A DNA stretch of 64,000 nt from Neoechinorhynchus agilis. Taxonomy: Eukaryota; Acanthocephala. Below, one piece after another: positions 53,979-64,000 of the stretch (position 1 is the first letter of the stretch; each line of letters begins with the position of its first letter). The notes under the pieces are model-generated. The model had not been told where the DNA came from and ran no database searches. It worked only from the letters and a program-made list of their open reading frames with translations. Made by a program: the position numbers and the translations under genes. Location of the stretch: the NCBI GenBank assembly GCA_051530055.1, contig CM121343.1:6882001-6946000 (forward strand). The letters run 5' to 3'.

Positions 53979-53985
53979 TTTTATA
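53979..53985 (-). promoter_or_regulatory. TATA box of Cys-rich gene copy 2
   Basis: Minus strand GGGTATAAAAGGGGGCAG, 57-63 nt before ATG 53922, as in copy 1. Upstream flanks diverge soon after: GTCGCGAATGTTGTT here against GTCGCGAAAACGTTGTTC and the PLE-like insert in copy 1. Confidence 0.8.
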
Positions 53986-54405
53986 CCCAAGGAGTTTTGT
54001 AAACATGTCGCGAATGTTGTTAATAAGCTAGAATTTATCTCGTAAACGTCGCCTAGTTTCTGTACTTTAAGTTTATTTCCGGTGCATTTTATTTAACTTC
54101 GATTTATGGCTTTATATAATCGTTGATTTTTCAGGTCTTTACGATATGATTTGTTCAGTTTTTCAACTTTTTCAAATTCATCTTGGTTTCAAAATCTTTT
54201 TGATAAGTAGAAGATAAAACAAAATAAGTTAAAATGCTTAAGAATTGCTGACTTTGTAGGATTCTTAAAAAAGTCGAGACATTTAATAATTATAATTTTT
54301 CTCAGATTTAAATGCATCCTTTTTCAATAACCTTCATGTAGAAATTACTTTTTTGGTATTATCAAACGTTCAATGCGTTGTTCGCATAGTCGTCCATTCA
54401 ATCAC

Positions 54406-54870
54406 CAAAACATCGCACGCGCGCTTGTTGTGTTTAAAAAATTTCGTGCGCGGATATGGATTATGGCATTGAGGTCTTGAGACCTCCTGATCCCTCGGTT
54501 GTTTCAAAAAATCAACAGGTTGGTATGCATGAGATCCCCTCGTGTGAAAGTGAAGTTATTTTGAGTGATTGTGCACCCTTGGTTACAATCGTTGTTAGAA
54601 AAGATCTCTGCGGTCAAGAAACCGGAACCACGGCGAAACTATAGCGTGCCATTCCAATCGCGGATTCCTTGACAAAGCCGGTAACCTAGTGAAGAGCGAT
54701 ATAAATCTCAGTAGCACGAGATCAGGTGGTTCCAGCATTTTTGTAATTCAATGGAGAGAAGAGATGAAAAACTGATAATTCAAGGAATCGATTCGGAGAA
54801 TAACCGATTATCAAAATAAAAATATATTATTGAAAAGTTCACTAGTGACGTTTGAAAGCTGCTGCAGCGA
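54406..54870. repeat. Junction between duplication blocks, related to 46950-47400
   Basis: After a unique 190-bp piece with a 62-aa frame (54456-54644), sequence from about 54600 matches 47080-47340. It connects the end of module E2 to the start of module A2. Confidence 0.6.
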
Positions 54871-57006
54871 CCGGGAATGGTTGTCCGGATTGTCCACAGA
54901 AGAGCACTTAGACGAATCTTGACAAGAATCTGGATATCAAGAAACACCGGAAACACATTGTGCCCAGGGATGTCAGTGGAAACAAATGGCCGACAAGATT
55001 CCATTTACCCTCGAAGCATCGTGGTCTACGAGATCATCAGTGAACGATGTTTGACCGATGACAATCGAGGGGGTCATCTATATTGGCAAAACTGAACGGC
55101 CTATGAATCCATGTTCGTAACAAACTGAATCCGGACGCAAAATCATGGCTACATCATTGGCAAAAAGCACAACTCAAAGTGCCACAGCGACGGAGCAACT
55201 CTCGAAGCAAGCTAGGCTTGTGGCCAATGAATCCATGGAACTATCGCCGAGGCACTACTTATATTCCGGATGGTTGAAGAGGGAATGTGTTTCCGCCGAC
55301 AATGCGAGAAAGAGCTTTGTACACCAGTTTGACAAAGCCCAAGAAATTCATTAGAATATCCAACCTTGACCACCCAAGGATAGTTCTATCTTAAAACTTC
55401 TTCAAAGGAAAGCATTTAAGGTCCATCGCAATAAATCTCTAGACTTTCCCCGTTTACAAACAGCACTAAGTAACAAGATACTTGATGCCCGCAAAAATTT
55501 CCTTTCCTCCGAAATTCGTTTAGGTGGCGAGCCGCTGAGGACATTCTCAGTCCATGCAATCGTGATCCCTTCCCAAACTTGTCCTCTTCTGAACTGGAAC
55601 ATTTCCTATACTCTACTAATCAGAATCTCTGCCCTGACTAAAATTATCAGAGAAGTCCTCTAACATCTCAAGAAATTACCTCTTAACAAACTGAGTTTTT
55701 TATTTGCTAACGATTTCATGGAAGATCTCAATCGCAAACATAATTGAATCAAGAAACATGTCTAGCATCGTGCCCAGGGAAGTCAGTGGACACAAATGGC
55801 ACACAATCGTCTACTACTAACAAACAAACTGATGATGAACACGACGAGGTTCGAAACGTCTTTAATAAATAATCATTTACCGCGGGTGTAGACTTCTAAA
55901 CAATAATTCCAATCACATTTCCGGGTACCTCACATATCGACAATTACAAAAAAATTAAATAATAAAACGAGTTATTCTTCTTCTATCATTTAAAATCAAT
56001 CTTATAGCTTTCCATACGATTCCGTTAAATCTCTCCCCTTGTCCCTTGCCGAATGGATGCTATTGGTCCGAATGGCTACAAACTGTTCCCTGATGAAAGT
56101 AAGGAAGGAGCGTTGTATTAGTGGCTAAGTCAGGAGCTCTAAAAATTGAATTTGCTCAACATGGACACTGGATCGCACTTGCTGACGAAGTGTCTTTAAA
56201 TACAAAAGCGAACGGGTATCCACAGTATTCGTCAAGGAGGGAGGCTGCGATTGCTGAAATAAAATTTACCTTCTCTCAATGTAGTCAATTTAATCATTAA
56301 TCTTCAATTCTGTGAGTTAGCGAAACAGTGACTTACGGTTTTTTTTTGAATTTCCTATCATTCTGTTTGGAATTCTCTGGATTTTGTGCTTTCGCAGTGC
56401 CAAGCGTCGTTCTCTCTTTAATTACGAATTTTAATCTAAAACGATGAAATGAGTGCGTTAACGTATTTTAAACTCTTATTGAAAGAAGAGAACAACTCAA
56501 TAAATGGATAAACCTTTAAAGCTCCGTTCACGTGCCTCAAAGATTAGAGTAAGAGGTGAGTTTTGCTAACTTACTGATTTCAATTTCAAGAAATGCCGAG
56601 AAGATACTCGTCGCATTGAAGAAATCACTGTTACTTTTATTTTAGATCCGCATTAAATAGATAATATAAATTAAATCGAGGCTCTCTCCGAAGATTGATT
56701 GCGCTACATAAAAATCGTTAAAAGTTTATTGTCGCCAGTAATTCGAGAATATCTCTAAAGAATACATATTTGCGTCCTCCGAGGCAATTGATTCCTCCAG
56801 CATCTTAAAAATAAGAAGGACATTTCACGTTTCATTTTAAATATTTCCTTTTAATTCTTTTCAAGTAAGTAAAAATATTCAAGTGAAAAGCCAGCATTCA
56901 ACTTTTTTAAATTCTGTGAATATTTTAATTGATTAAAAAATCATTCATGTCTTTTGTGAGGCGAGTGTAAAAAGATGAAATTTATTTTTACCAAAATGAC
57001 AATTTC

Positions 57007-57335
57007 TCACTTCGACAAAATCATTCTCCTCTTTTTCAAAGCGAATACAGCAATCCGAGCATGATTTGATTGTAGACCAAATTTTTCAATCAATAAATTA
57101 ATTTTTTGTGTCGTCGAATGTTTTTTTAGCATCTCTTCTAAAGCAACGATCGAATCTATTCCGCTTTCTTCGAATTTATGAAGACTTCGTTTTCCTACTC
57201 CTGGAACACAAAGCAGATCCTTGTGATCGAATTCGCGATTGAGAAAGCAATCGATCTTTGCCGAAAAAAGAATTGATCCATGTTTGGATCCACCTCCTTA
57301 CAGCATTTTTCGGATCACGTTTCGTTTTCGGTCAT
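57007..57335 (-). pseudogene. BAF-like gene, copy 3 (frameshifted)
   Basis: Six-A run and one further change (ATCACGTTTCG in place of ATCTCGTTTCG; T-run change near 57121) relative to the open copy. The domain part is mostly kept. Confidence 0.55.
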
Positions 57336-57479
57336 CGGTGAATTCGATTTTGTCAATGATGAGCCCTTAAGTGTGCATAATGTTGCTATGGCAACGCAAC
57401 CGAGATGCTGGCAGTACGGGAACCCCAAATTTTTCTTGAACTAGCAATGTTTTCGCAACCTACCGTTGCAACGGTTTGT

Positions 57480-58000
57480 GGCAGACTGTAAACCCTTTCA
57501 AGGACCTCTGGTTCTTCACATCCGTCATAAATAACCAAATAAAGAAATCAACGAAGTGTCCCATAATCTATATTCGGAGGTTCCGACTAAAAGGTGGCCG
57601 CAAACGATTGTTATTCAATCTAATCTCATGCTTCCGAGACCGATCCTTCATCAACGCTACTTGGCCCGTTTGCTAAAAGCGATATCCCTAGGATCTCATC
57701 CATTACACATTTCGCCGATAAACTGAAGGTCAACTTCATCAACCTGCAGTACGCCATATTCTTCAATGAATTTATTGGATCTTATTTTGACTTTCAAGAC
57801 GTGGAAGTGACTATTGGTAATTAAGATTCGAATATCCTCGTCTCTGATCTATCACCTGATCTGGATCAAACAGATCGCAAAGGTTATGAAGATAAATTAC
57901 GATGCTGCATTATTTTTATCGTGAAATCCAAGAAAACGGCGAATCCGATACCGAAAGCCGTTTTCCTCTGGCAAGAAAAAACAGAAGGATCCCCTACGAT
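57480..58000 (+). mobile_element. ORF1-like fragment, copy C3
   Basis: Best-kept version of the C family: INLQYAIFFNEFIGSYFDFQ, LSPDLDQTDRKGYEDKLRCC, IIFIVKSKKTANPIPKA. Still interrupted by stops. Confidence 0.5.
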
Positions 58001-58560
58001 AATATTTAATATTCTTTAAATAAGACCGTTACCCATTGTAAGATGTTGGGATCTTTGAATAAATTCTATAATTTTATTCATTGTCGCATTAAAATGAGTA
58101 ATAATGAAAAAACCTGTTTTTCTGGGGAGCGAAATCTGTACCCAACAGTCTATTTTGTTGATTCTCCACTCTTTTATACAAGGACGACGATTTTTGGAAA
58201 TTAGTTAAATATCTTCTCGGAAGACGGGATTTAGTTAATGGATTTATACAAGATTTGTTTAAATTAGTAACTAAGTTTGCTTCTTTAAGAGAAATCGAAA
58301 GCTTGTTAAAATACAAAGTCATATTATTCAATAAGATGTTTCATAGTCTGGAGGAGCAGAATGGATAAATGTTATCAGCGTATACTACCGGCTGTATATT
58401 TTTGAAGCCTTTCATTGATTTGAATATAAAAATTATGACTATCCAAAAAAGGGCGGGAGATTAAAGAGTCATGAGACAAGCCAATTCTGGAGTAAAGTTT
58501 TGAAGACGAGGGGTCTACGTCGTAATAAAATTCTTTATAATCAATTGAGTGTTGAATCTT

Positions 58561-58833
58561 TTAAATAATATCGAAAGGAACCTTGATTTCCTGTAAAACC
58601 TTATAAAAAATGATTGTTTTGATTCGATATAATCGAAAATAGTTAATATAATCTACGGCTATCTGGGTTTTGACAATCTTAATTGAAACATTTTTCATTC
58701 TTTTAGCCTGTTGGTATGCAGATATGCCATAAATCTGCCGTATATATTTAAAAATGAAACTGCTCACGATTGGTAAGTAATGGCGACAAAAATTATGTAA
58801 ATTTATTACACGATTCTCATCCAAACACTTCAA
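58561..58833 (-). CDS. Unrecognised 90-aa ORF of module D, copy 3
   Basis: Third open copy of the 30520-30792 frame, identical to copy 2 in the residues compared. Its plus-strand partner ORF carries a stop here (GGATAAATG near 58363). Confidence 0.25.
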   Translation of the reverse strand: MKCLDENRVINLHNFCRHYLPIVSSFIFKYIRQIYGISAYQQAKRMKNVSIKIVKTQIAVDYINYFRLYRIKTIIFYKVLQEIKVPFDII

Positions 58834-58936
58834 GACAAATATATTAACTAATGCTTCGTTGTTTATACAAGAATTCTCATTGGATTCTTATAAATTCTTC
58901 ATCCAAACATTTCAAGAAAAAAAATATAAACTAATG

Positions 58937-59340
58937 CTTGTGGCGGGAGGGCAAATGCCTTCTCTGGACCGCCACGTGTGTTGACACCCCCGTAGTCAGC
59001 AACATCCGCTACTCCCTCGAAATCGCCGGTGGTGCCGCCAGTGCAACGGAAGGGAGAAAAATACGGAAATATATTCAGTTATCGAAGGCTCACTATTTTG
59101 TCCCCTTTGGGGTAGAGACGTATGGAGCGCTCGGCAGCTCGGCACTCTCTCTGCTCCAGGATCTCTCGAAGAAATTGCGAGAAGCGACCGGCGACGCACG
59201 AGCAGGTGTATTCCTGCGACAAAATATCTCGCTCGCAGTACAACGAGGCAATGCTGCTAGCGTGATAGCGACCGCCGACGATGGAGAGAAATTAAGATTT
59301 TGCGGACGGTGGTGATTGCACGATTTGTGCTTCATTATTG
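58937..59340 (+). mobile_element. RLE retrotransposon 3' nuclease fragment with 3' UTR
   Basis: Open 125-aa frame: WREGKCLLWTATCVDTPVVS, YIQLSKAHYFVPFGVETYGA, LSKKLREATGDARAGVFLRQ, NISLAVQRGNAASVIATADD, ending GRW and TGA; then GATTGCACGATTTGTGC, the 3' UTR start also seen at 8.7 kb. Inserted in the ~80-bp tandem array, which continues on both sides. Confidence 0.85.
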
Positions 59341-59349
59341 CGAAAATGA

Positions 59350-59790
59350 GCATTTTTTAAACTAATGCTTCGCTGTTTATACAAGAATTCTTATTGGATT
59401 CTTATAAATTTTTCATCCAAACATTTCAAGAAAAATATATAAACTATTGCTTCGTTGTTTATACAAAAATTCTTATTGGATTCTTAACGAGGCTTCATCC
59501 AAACATTTCAAGAAAAATATATTAACCAATGCATCGTTGTTTATATAAGACTTCTCATTGGGTTTTTATAGAGGCTTCATCCGAACATTCCAGGAAAAAA
59601 ATATAGACTAATGCATCGTTGTTTATATTAGACTTTTTGCATTCTAATCGAGGCTTCATCCGAACATTTCAAGAAGAATATATAAACTAATGCATCGTTG
59701 TTTATATACGAATTCTCATTGGATTCTTATTAAGGCTTCATGCAAACATTTTAAGAAAAAAATATAAACTAATGCTTCGTTGTTTGGCCT
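59350..59790 (+). repeat. Tandem array, about 80-bp unit, six copies
   Basis: AATGCTTCGCTGTTTATACA to TTTCAAGAAAAATATATAAA repeated with variants (TTGCATTCTAATCGAGGCTT in one unit). Same family as 30770-31050, flanked on the left by the RLE 3' end. Confidence 0.88.
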
Positions 59791-59844
59791 CCTCGGATTC
59801 ATTAGGGCTTTCTTCTATGCATCTCTGAGTCGGATATCAATAAA

Positions 59845-60135
59845 ATCATTTTTAAATTTTAGTCTATCCCTTTCTTGTCCGGCTTATTTATTTAGGCATA
59901 AAGCCAAACCAATTACATCAGAGATGTGATATAACCACATAGTCTCTAATGTCGGTTAAGAGTTTGTACATTACTCCGGATCCTCAGATACCTCCAGGAG
60001 ACGGGACTCATCAGTGAGTCTCCTACCTTCAGCGGTATTTCGTCCCCTTTGGCTGTGCGTCATTGGTGGTAACGGATTCGAACCACTTGACTCCTAATCG
60101 GGATCACGGGCCTTAGTCCACTTGACCACCTCGAC
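59845..60135 (-). mobile_element. tRNA-Ser-headed SINE, copy 1
   Basis: Minus strand starts GTCGAGGTGGTCAAGTGG (A box; matches tRNA-Ser 5' end) and has a perfect B box GGTTCGAATCC (60084-60074). The 3' acceptor strand no longer pairs, so it is tRNA-derived, not a tRNA gene. The body follows with GGGGACGAAATACCGCTGAA, ACTCACTGATGAGTCCC, TATCTGAGGATCC, TTAGAGACTATGTGGTTATA and ends near AAAATTTAAAAATG. About 290 bp; transcription would be by RNA polymerase III. Confidence 0.8.
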
Positions 60136-60195
60136 ACAACTACGAAATGTCAAACTCAGCCAGTTTATCGACTCAGGGTGAGCACTGTGTTCTGT

Positions 60196-60591
60196 TTTAA
60201 GTTTTACTGGCAAGCCGGTATTGTTATCGTCATTAAATTTTAGTCCATCCCTTTCTTGTCCGGCTTATTTTTTAGGCATAAAGCCAAACCAATTACATCA
60301 GAGAAGTGATATAACCACATAGTCTCTAATGCACGGTTATGAGTTTGTACATTCCTCCGGATCCTCAGATACCTCCAGGAGGCGGGACTCATCAGTGAGT
60401 TTCCTCCCTTCAGCGGTATTTCGTCCCCGGATGGTTCAGTGCTTCTTAACCGTGCATTAGAGACTATGTGGTTATATCACTTCTCTGATGTAATTGGTTT
60501 GGCTTTATGCCTAAAAAATAAGCCGGACAAGAAAGGGATATACTAAAATTTAATGATGATAACAATACCGGCTTGCCAGTAAAACTTAAAA
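60196..60591. mobile_element. SINE pair in inverted orientation
   Basis: Arm 60196-60339 and arm 60447-60591 are inverted copies, about 145 bp each, nearly identical, including flanking GGCAAGCCGGTATTGTTAT. The 107-bp loop contains another SINE-body section (60355-60430, minus). Headless SINE bodies of the 59845-60135 family. A long hairpin RNA is possible. Confidence 0.8.
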
Positions 60592-61565
60592 TAATAAAAT
60601 CATTAATTGTATTGCTTTGCTTTCCATCATAAAGGGACAGTGGATGTGAAGCCTAAGCGCTGTAGCGTGTAACCGAGATACGATTGCTTATCCGGAAATC
60701 AACAATGTTTATGGTAAAACTAGAAGTTGATTCAATGGTGAGGATTGCCAGTTGCAACAGTCACCGTGATCCCAGTCTGTCTGGGGCAGCTATTTGGTTG
60801 CCTCCGCTGATTCTGGCAAAAAATCATTATTACATGTAAGAAGATTTAAGATAAACGTCGATAAAATTCACTGGAACGTATTCTTACGGGACTTAAGATT
60901 ATTTCTTTTATAAGCCTTGTCAAATGACTTATAGTTCCTGGATTCGGATTTTGAATTGGTGGTTAATTATGCGACTAAATATTGATTAAGTTAATCTCAT
61001 ATTGAGATGTTGGGGTCAAAAACAGTTTTTAGGTGTTATCTGAATTCAGAAAATACCGCTGGAATTTTGGATTTAGTTCGCAACGTCCTGTAAATGAAGA
61101 TTAAAAGTTAGAAAAACGGGTATATTCGACCGAAATTGACGCTAGGATCCTGAATGGGCTCTAGAGTGTTTTTGTTCCGATTTTAATGTTTAGAGTCCGT
61201 TGAAGCCGTGCAAATAAATACTTAAACAAGATTCAATTGAAATTTCCCCGAGGATTCTGATTGGAGTTCGGAAATGCTTATGCATGCGTAACTGAACTCA
61301 GAGAAAACCAATATCGCCGCCAGATTATCAAATATTGTTCAGGGAGGGTTCTTAAGTGTTAATAAAAACCTAGGGTGGGTCAGGTAGAAGCGGATTCAAA
61401 TTTGTCAGTCAGAATTGTGAAACTGTTGCAATAAAACGTTTTGTTTTACGAGTACTCACGGTAGGTCTTAATAATGCCAAGCGTATCGAAGGATTTTAAA
61501 AATGCAAACGTTGCTTTTAAATTAGTCGAAAAATTAACATGAATTATCAATTTAATAAATCTTAC
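60592..61565. other. Gene-free stretch
   Basis: No open frame, repeat or RNA gene recognised over about 1 kb. Confidence 0.35.
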
Positions 61566-61573
61566 TATCTTTT

Positions 61574-61726
61574 GGTAGTTTTGCCACCCCGTCGGATTTG
61601 GATTCACTAATTTATTTCCTCCGATATTTCACCTCTCGGATAATTCTGACATTTCCTCTAGGTTTGTCATTGTTTTATTTACAATAAATCAGTGAGTTTA
61701 AATCTGGTGTGGCAAAACTACCAATG
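61574..61726. mobile_element. MITE with about 40-bp terminal inverted repeats and 8-bp target duplication
   Basis: Left arm 61574-61616 (GGTAGTTTTGCCACCCCGTC..) and right arm 61683-61722 (..GGTGTGGCAAAACTACC) are inverted. TATCTTTT flanks it at 61566-61573 and 61727-61734. An 8-bp duplication fits the hAT superfamily; four bases (AATG) after the right arm must belong to the element. Non-coding, 153 bp. Confidence 0.65.
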
Positions 61727-61967
61727 TATCTTTTCCCCTGAAGACAGTGATCCAAAAAATCGTATTATGTCGGAGTTCGAAGATGATTAGTCTAACTGCA
61801 ATTCAGCTCCCGTAAAATGATTTTCATTTTACGATAATATTTACAGACTACAGCGACCAATGATGCGATTGATTAAAGTGAGTACGCGAGCATCAAAATA
61901 AAGAACTGGTTTTGAATGATCTCTGTAGTCTTCAATTGCTCAATTGATCGAAGGCATAAAGTAGATC

Positions 61968-62513
61968 TCAAAGATTGTCATAGTTCGACTGGAGCAAACG
62001 ATTTAGATGAATTTCAGGATGAGTTTTCAGCTTGGCAAAATTAGGTGCAGCGTCGTCTCCAAGGTAGTACATCCACATTTCCGGATTCCATTCTTCAACC
62101 GGTGGAAAGTTCGTATACTTTTTCAAATCAACCTCAAGATTGGCTTTAACAGGCCTTAATTCCACAATTTTATCCTTCATAATCTTCTGGCATTTATTCA
62201 AATGATCGTCAATTTGCTTCAAAACGTCAGTTGAATCCTTGGGAGCCGAAATATTTACTTTCGAATAAACACGCTCGAGATTGTCTATCTTATCGATTGT
62301 TGATTGATTTCTCGCAACTTTGCGATAATGGTCGAAATCAATTTTCGGTAAAGAGGCTGGGAGGCTATTAACTTTAGCAATATATGCATCATTTTTGGCT
62401 TTTAGTGCATTAAAATAAGATGCATCGTGAGTTCCGGGAAGTAGGGATCGAAATTTTTCCCAATCGATTTTGCTAACTACGCGTGGTCCTCTAGATGCTA
62501 GTTTAGAGCTCAT
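61968..62513 (-). CDS. ATP5PD: Mitochondrial ATP synthase subunit d (peripheral stalk)
   Basis: 181 aa in one exon. Subunit d of F1Fo-ATP synthase, part of the stator that holds F1 against the membrane part, matrix side. Family signs: VVSKIDWEKFRSLLPG near the N terminus (family IDW..F), FNALKAKNDAYIAKVNSLPA, LPKIDFDHYRKVA (family P.IDW..Y), central coiled helices, then KKYTNFPPVEEWNPEMW and HPEIHLNRLL at the end. Human subunit is 161 aa; the extra length is at both ends. No cleavable presequence, as in the family. The ATG is directly preceded by CTTTTTTTCAG on the coding strand, so an intron or spliced leader must join immediately before the start. Confidence 0.92.
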   Translation of the reverse strand: MSSKLASRGPRVVSKIDWEKFRSLLPGTHDASYFNALKAKNDAYIAKVNSLPASLPKIDFDHYRKVARNQSTIDKIDNLERVYSKVNISAPKDSTDVLKQIDDHLNKCQKIMKDKIVELRPVKANLEVDLKKYTNFPPVEEWNPEMWMYYLGDDAAPNFAKLKTHPEIHLNRLLQSNYDNL

Positions 62514-64000
62514 CTGAAAAAAAGAAAACTTCCTGAACGTATTCGCTAAGGTATACCGCCAAATTGAAAGACTCAGCTAAGATCAATCAGGCAATAGTGC
62601 GATAGTGGCATTCCAATGAGCACAAAAAGACAAATACGGAAGAATGTACTTAAATTGACGTCATGAGTTGGTCAGTGAGGGCATTAATTTTAAAATTTGT
62701 ATTGCGAATCGCAGCTAAACGCTGAGCTCACGTAGGGAAAAGTGTCACAGTTGGCAATCGAATAGTAAACGAAAATTGTTATTTTAAATTATCAATAGAA
62801 AATCCTTGGGAACCACAATTCAAAATATTTTCAATTATGAAGAATTAAAAGCTGAAGAAGGCCGATAAATTTAACGTATTTTTCTATTTTAAAAGATTAT
62901 TGGTGTATTGATGGTAATCATTTAATCGTACAGAAGATAAACGCAGTTATTTAGCGATGGGACACCGCCACGGGCACTACCACGACGAAATACCTATTAA
63001 TTTCGATGTCTTTAAAAATTAAAACTCTTAATTGTCATAGATTCGAAAAATTATTGTCAGACTTAAAGCGTCAGAAGAATAAAAATACGCTTAAGTACTG
63101 CAGAAATTCCCAGTAATCAGTTTTCAAAGTTTTAATATAACCCTTCTTCTCACTCACGCATTTTTCTCCCTCGAGAGGTTGCAGTTCCCTCGACAACCAA
63201 TTTATCCTGTTTCAAAGTTTGAATATAAACCAATGCAATAAATAATAACAAATCAAGAGTCACATTTTGAAGCTGATAATTAAATGCTAAGAATTTTTTT
63301 CTATAAGTAGATTCTAACAAGGATTTCTATTCAATGAAAAAACCTTGCAGCTTAATCGTTACAAGAATGCCAGAATATTTTTTCAAAGCGAAATAAGTTT
63401 TAAATGGAAATGTAAGCATTGCTATACGTCGTGAAAACGGCACTAAAACAAATATTTGCGATTTAATTTACACAAAAATAAAAGTTGAATTTTTTAATTC
63501 GAATTATTCATTTACATGCATGGCATTTATAAACTTTTTATTTCAATAACGACCCGCCTTTGCACATCAAATATCCAATGGAAAAACAGTGATTTAGAAG
63601 AGTAATTTATCTTTAAAAACTTAATAATCATCATGGACTATTATTAGGTTCAATGTGAAATCATGAATTTGTTTTGCGTAAATTCAAAAAACTGCCCTAT
63701 TTTTGCGAAATTTTCATCTTCTTGTCCTTGACTTTTGATTGGTCCATTAATGTACTTTTTCGATATTAACATCAGTTAAAAGGGCAACACAAATGATTAT
63801 TCGTCAAAAAGTCAGTTTTCGCGCAGAAATCATTGTTGTCATGCTGTCCTTGTTTGCTTGGTTAAAAATGTTTATAAAAATTCTTACCCTGAAAAAGGCT
63901 TATCGGATTTCATGGAAAATCGAATAATTGCAACAAAAAAATTAATTTTTCCACAAAAATATTAAATGAAGCACATTGTAAATAATTTAAAATCAAAAGC
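62514..64000. other. Right-end intergenic stretch
   Basis: AT-rich, no frame above 60 codons. A short His-rich start (MGHRHGHYHDEIP, 62957-63022 +) is discussed among rejected items. Holds the upstream region of the ATP synthase d gene. Confidence 0.35.

Larger units (their letters stand above)
48412..54405. repeat. Segmental duplication, modules B-C-D-E, copy 2
   Basis: B (48412-49059) matches 40075-40721; 49060-54405 matches 28845-34296. The combination B-C-D-E exists only here and links the two other arrangements, so this locus is either the parent of both or a recombinant of them. Confidence 0.9.
54871..58945. repeat. Segmental duplication, modules A-B-C-D, copy
   Basis: 54871-57678 matches 38713-41518 (A-B-C). 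From 56883 on, C-D matches 49060-51110 and 28845-31040. LINE debris (55310-55760) and repeat X (55810-55945) are the duplicates of those in the first A module. Confidence 0.9.

Noticed and set aside
59990-60060. Hammerhead ribozyme in the SINE body (minus-strand CTGATGAGTCCC and GGGACGAAATAC, also at 15.96 and 60.4 kb).
   Set aside because: The core boxes and a GUCCC/GGGAC stem are in the order of a type II hammerhead. However, the 23 nt between them cannot hold stems I and III with a UH cleavage site, and ACTCACTGATGAGT is itself a simple hairpin.
60065-60135. Functional tRNA-Ser gene on the minus strand.
   Set aside because: A and B boxes are good, but the 3' acceptor strand (ACCACC) does not pair with GTCGAGG and there is SINE body downstream.
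62957-63022. First exon of NDUFB3 (MGHRHGHYHDEIP resembles its His-rich start).
   Set aside because: Only 21 codons, and no following exon with the family core was seen in the remaining 1 kb.
1-64000. CRISPR arrays, operons or bacterial promoters.
   Set aside because: Spliced genes, TATA boxes and metazoan families show this is animal nuclear DNA; the tandem repeats have no spacer structure.

Overview
The window is nuclear DNA of an invertebrate animal. It holds spliced metazoan genes (an ezrin/radixin/moesin protein, an ACSL3/4-type acyl-CoA synthetase, dynactin subunit 5, mitochondrial ATP synthase subunit d, a PHACTR-type PP1-binding protein and a Groucho/TLE-like relic). Introns are very short: I reconstructed about fifteen with GT..AG ends, and nearly all are 45-58 nt. 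Repeats are dense and consist mainly of non-LTR retrotransposons. The phylum cannot be read from the sequence. Several genes have a pyrimidine-AG directly before the ATG, so 5' UTR introns or spliced-leader trans-splicing are possible.

Layout. 1-6.4 kb: PHACTR-like gene (+) and ACSL (-, 11 exons, 729 aa). 6.6-10.4 kb: gene-free, with direct repeats, a foldback element, the 3' tail of an RLE-type retrotransposon and a 159-bp satellite. 10.5-12.6 kb: ERM gene (-). 13.4-14.0 kb: GA-rich minisatellite. 14.4-18.8 kb: a large WD40-like plus coiled-coil gene with a repeat-filled intron. 19-23.3 kb: graveyard of LINE pieces (ORF1 with CCHC knuckles, endonuclease). 23.9-25.9 kb: head-to-head pair of a basic repeat-containing nuclear protein (-) and DCTN5 (+). 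26.4-28.8 kb: truncated duplicate of the nuclear gene and a LINE RT.

28.8-59.8 kb is a mosaic of near-identical segmental duplications. Modules can be named A (38.7-40.1 and 54.9-56.2 kb), B (40.1-40.7, 48.4-49.1, 56.2-56.9 kb), C (28.8-29.6, 40.7-41.5, 49.1-49.9, 56.9-57.7 kb), D (29.6-31.0, 49.9-51.1, 57.7-58.9 kb) and E (31.0-34.3, 51.3-54.4 kb). C carries a BAF-like gene (four copies, one with an open frame). E carries a secreted Cys/Glu/Pro repeat protein (two copies, about 99% identical). Single-copy islands between modules hold a Groucho/TLE-like relic, a Ty3/gypsy pol fossil, a nearly full-length but decayed RLE retrotransposon, an AGC kinase gene without introns and another LINE RT. 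59.8-62.5 kb: a cluster of tRNA-Ser-headed SINEs (one pair inverted), a small hAT-like MITE and the ATP synthase d gene (-). The last 1.5 kb show no gene.

The genes do not form one pathway. The coherent story is genome dynamics: module shuffling copied small host genes (BAF-like, Cys-rich secreted), and RLE-element tails repeatedly abut tandem arrays. Exon models for ACSL, ERM, DCTN5 and the nuclear protein keep frame throughout and are well supported. Product names for the WD40 gene and several small repeated ORFs are uncertain.
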